From NCBI RefSeq assembly GCF_008080435.1, contig NZ_VRKN01000006.1, forward strand, positions 1 to 64,000: a stretch of 64,000 nucleotides of DNA, in the 5' to 3' direction. Below, in pieces: positions 61,917 to 64,000 of this stretch. This DNA comes from Enterobacter asburiae. Lineage in GTDB: Bacteria; Pseudomonadota; Gammaproteobacteria; Enterobacterales; Enterobacteriaceae. Position 1 is the first letter of the stretch, and every line of letters starts with the position of its first letter. The notes under the pieces are model-generated. The model had not been told where the DNA came from. It searched no databases and saw nothing but the letters and a program-made list of their open reading frames with translations. The position numbers were made by a program, and so were the translations under genes.

Positions 61917-64000
61917 TCACGAATATTTCTTCGTTCGCCGCGTCGGCGCCGTATTCGCCGGATCGTCCGGCCAGACATGTTTGGGATATCGCCCCTTCAT
62001 CTCTTTCTGCACTTCACGGTAGCTTCCCGCCCAGAACGCCCCCAAATCTCGGGTGATTTGTAATGGACGATGCGCAGGCGATAGCAGCGCAAGCACTAAC
62101 GGCACACGCCCTTCAGCAATGGACGGCGTGATTGCCTCACCAAACATCTCCTGCATCCGAACCGCCAGCGCCGGCGGATTATCCTCATGATAACGGATGG
62201 CAATCCGGCTTCCGGTCGGCACAGTGTAATGCCCTGGCAGTTCACTATCCAGACGTTGACGTAATGACCAGTCCAGTAAATTCTGTAACGCTGTCTTAAC
62301 ATCAAGCGCCTTAAGGGCTCGCAGGGAGTGCACGCCGCTCATTTGCGGCAGCAGCCACTGCTCAAGCGTATCAAGCAGCGTCTCATCATCCACCGCGGGC
62401 CAGCCATATTCCGGTAGCCACTTCGCGGCGCAGTGCAGACGAATGCGGTATTGCTCAGCTTCCGGCGTCCAGTTCAGGGCGCTCAGCCCTTTTTCCCGAA
62501 TACCGTTCAGCATGGCCTGGTGTAACTCTTCTTCAGAGGGTTTCGCCAGCGGTTTCGTCCCGAGCGTCAGTTTGCCAATCTGGCTGCGCCGAAACGCCTT
62601 CAGCGTGCCCTGGGCGTCATCCCACTCCACGATGTCCGATTGGTGAAGCAGCTGCGGACAGGTACGCGTCAGGGCGTCAATCTCTACGGCAATCGCCTGC
62701 AGGATACGCGCATCCGGGGAGTGACTGCCCTGCAGCAGCAGCGGCGCGATCAACCATTCATGTCGCGTCAGCGCATCATCGCTGTCCAGCATCGCCCCCA
62801 TGCCGTTTGCCAGCTGGTAGCGACCGTCCAGCCCGCGCCGACGGGCAATCCGGTCCGGGAAGGCCTGTGCCAGCAGGAAGGCAATTTTATCGCTGCCAGG
62901 CGATCCCCCCCGGCTATTCAGGCGTTTGCACAACTGCTGAGCCCGCTGCTGCCAGTTCCCCTGATTGCGCGAAAACGCCTGCCCCAGATCGCTACTGCCA
63001 CCGCGAGGCGGCTCCTCAAGAATAGCCGCCAGTTTTGCCGCCGTGGCAATTTCATCTTCCCCTTGCGCGGCCACCAGCATCGCGGCCAGACGCGGGTCGT
63101 TGCCCAGCGCCGCCATTTTCTGGCCACGCGCCGTCAGACGCTCGCCTTCCAGTGCGCCAAGCTGGGTCAGCAGAGTGCGCGCAGCGGTGAGGTTGACGAC
63201 AGGCGGAGGATTAAGCCAGGTGAGCTGCTCAGGGTCCGGACAGCCCCACTGCAGTAGATCCATCACCAGACCAGACAAATCACTTTGTAAAATTTCCGGC
63301 GCGCTTTGCTGTGCAGCGCGTTCAGCCTGCTCCGCGCTGGTCAAATGCAGGCAAATACCCGGCTCAAGACGCCCCGCACGGCCCGCGCGCTGCACCATCG
63401 AGGCCTGGCTAATGCGTTGCGTCAGGAGTTTAGTCAGCCCGGTACGCGGGTCAAAGCTTGCCACCCTCTCCTGCGCGCTATCCACCACCAGGCGAATACC
63501 TTCGATGGTCAAACTGGTTTCCGCAATGTTGGTTGCCAGCACCACCTTGCGCTGCCCCACCGGGGCCGGAAGAATGGCTTTACGCTGATCCTGTAGCGAC
63601 AACGCGCCGTAGAGCGGGCAAAGCAGCACATCAGCGCCTGTGCGCGTAGAAAGCTGCTCCTGCACGCGCTGGATTTCACCGACACCTGGCAAAAACAACA
63701 GCAGGGAACCGGCTTCCTGGCGCAGCAACTCAGCGGTGGCAATGGCGACGGCCTCGTCAAAACGCTGATGGGAGGGAAGCGGTTGATAGCGGCGTTCAAC
63801 CGGGAACGCCCGCCCTTCTGAGCTGATGACCGGTGCATCGGGTAATGTCTGTCGTAGCCGCTCGTTGTCCAGCGTGGCCGACATAATAAGCAGCCGGAGA
63901 TCGTCGCGCAGTCCCTGTTGCACATCCAGCAACAGCGCAAGGGCCAGATCCGCCTGCAGGCTGCGTTCGTGAAATTCATCCAGGATCACCAGCCCGACGC
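61917..64000 (-). CDS. hrpB: ATP-dependent helicase HrpB (N-terminal part beyond the window)
   Basis: DEAH/RHA-family helicase of unclear cellular role in enterobacteria; related HrpA acts on RNA and collided ribosomes. The visible 690-odd residues begin just before motif II (LVILDEFHERS, a DEFH box). They include motif III SATLD, motif V region TNIAETSLTI and motif VI QRAGRAGR, and end with the HrpB-specific C-terminal domain (PKHVWPDDP). By comparison with the E. coli protein (about 809 residues), roughly 115 residues including Walker A lie beyond base 64000. The frame is open to the edge. Confidence 0.94.
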   Translation of the reverse strand, partial: VGLVILDEFHERSLQADLALALLLDVQQGLRDDLRLLIMSATLDNERLRQTLPDAPVISSEGRAFPVERRYQPLPSHQRFDEAVAIATAELLRQEAGSLLLFLPGVGEIQRVQEQLSTRTGADVLLCPLYGALSLQDQRKAILPAPVGQRKVVLATNIAETSLTIEGIRLVVDSAQERVASFDPRTGLTKLLTQRISQASMVQRAGRAGRLEPGICLHLTSAEQAERAAQQSAPEILQSDLSGLVMDLLQWGCPDPEQLTWLNPPPVVNLTAARTLLTQLGALEGERLTARGQKMAALGNDPRLAAMLVAAQGEDEIATAAKLAAILEEPPRGGSSDLGQAFSRNQGNWQQRAQQLCKRLNSRGGSPGSDKIAFLLAQAFPDRIARRRGLDGRYQLANGMGAMLDSDDALTRHEWLIAPLLLQGSHSPDARILQAIAVEIDALTRTCPQLLHQSDIVEWDDAQGTLKAFRRSQIGKLTLGTKPLAKPSEEELHQAMLNGIREKGLSALNWTPEAEQYRIRLHCAAKWLPEYGWPAVDDETLLDTLEQWLLPQMSGVHSLRALKALDVKTALQNLLDWSLRQRLDSELPGHYTVPTGSRIAIRYHEDNPPALAVRMQEMFGEAITPSIAEGRVPLVLALLSPAHRPLQITRDLGAFWAGSYREVQKEMKGRYPKHVWPDDPANTAPTRRTKKYS

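Overview
The window is a stretch of ordinary enterobacterial chromosome. Gene order and protein sequences match the Escherichia coli region from the rrnH operon and gmhB through dnaE, bamA, rpsB, glnD, degP, hemL and fhu to hrpB, read in the opposite direction, but many proteins differ from E. coli at scattered positions. Together with the content of the one accessory block, this suggests Enterobacter or a close relative (Leclercia, Lelliottia). The genus call is an inference from remembered sequences; no database was consulted.

Layout. Bases 1-248 hold the leader and the P1/P2 promoters of an rRNA operon that runs leftward out of the window. Next come gmhB and, divergent from it, the MetJ-controlled metNIQ methionine importer, then rcsF-trmO and proS. 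Bases 6680-9021 hold nlpE, arfB-yaeQ and yaeP-rof; tilS, gloA2 (yaeR) and ldcC follow. From 13086 to 32532 lies the leftward envelope and translation macro-cluster: rpsB-tsf, pyrH, frr, dxr, uppS-cdsA-rseP-bamA-skp-lpxD-fabZ-lpxA-lpxB-rnhB-dnaE-accA. It links ribosome and elongation-factor synthesis, isoprenoid and undecaprenyl carriers, phospholipid and lipid A precursors, outer-membrane protein assembly, the replicative polymerase and the first step of fatty-acid synthesis. Rightward from 32854 are map, glnD, dapD and yaeH, then leftward cdaR, degP and dgt.

Bases 42304-47816 hold mtnN-btuF-yadS, erpA, clcA and hemL. The ferrichrome uptake locus fhuACDB (47910-53837) follows. Directly upstream of fhuA, and before mrcB (PBP1b), sits a four-gene chaperone-usher fimbrial operon (54042-58889) that E. 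coli K-12 does not have at this place. It is the only clearly accessory segment. The window ends inside the helicase gene hrpB, whose N-terminal part lies beyond base 64000.

I found no tRNA, complete rRNA, prophage, insertion sequence, integrase or CRISPR array, and no gene cluster that looks like an undescribed system. The points most worth a second look are the fimbrial operon and its AT-rich control region, a remodelled FhuA outer loop where the phage-binding loop of E. coli FhuA lies, a four-copy palindromic intergenic repeat, a perfect 24-bp palindrome upstream of mrcB, and several uncharacterised inverted repeats near erpA, map, frr and dxr.
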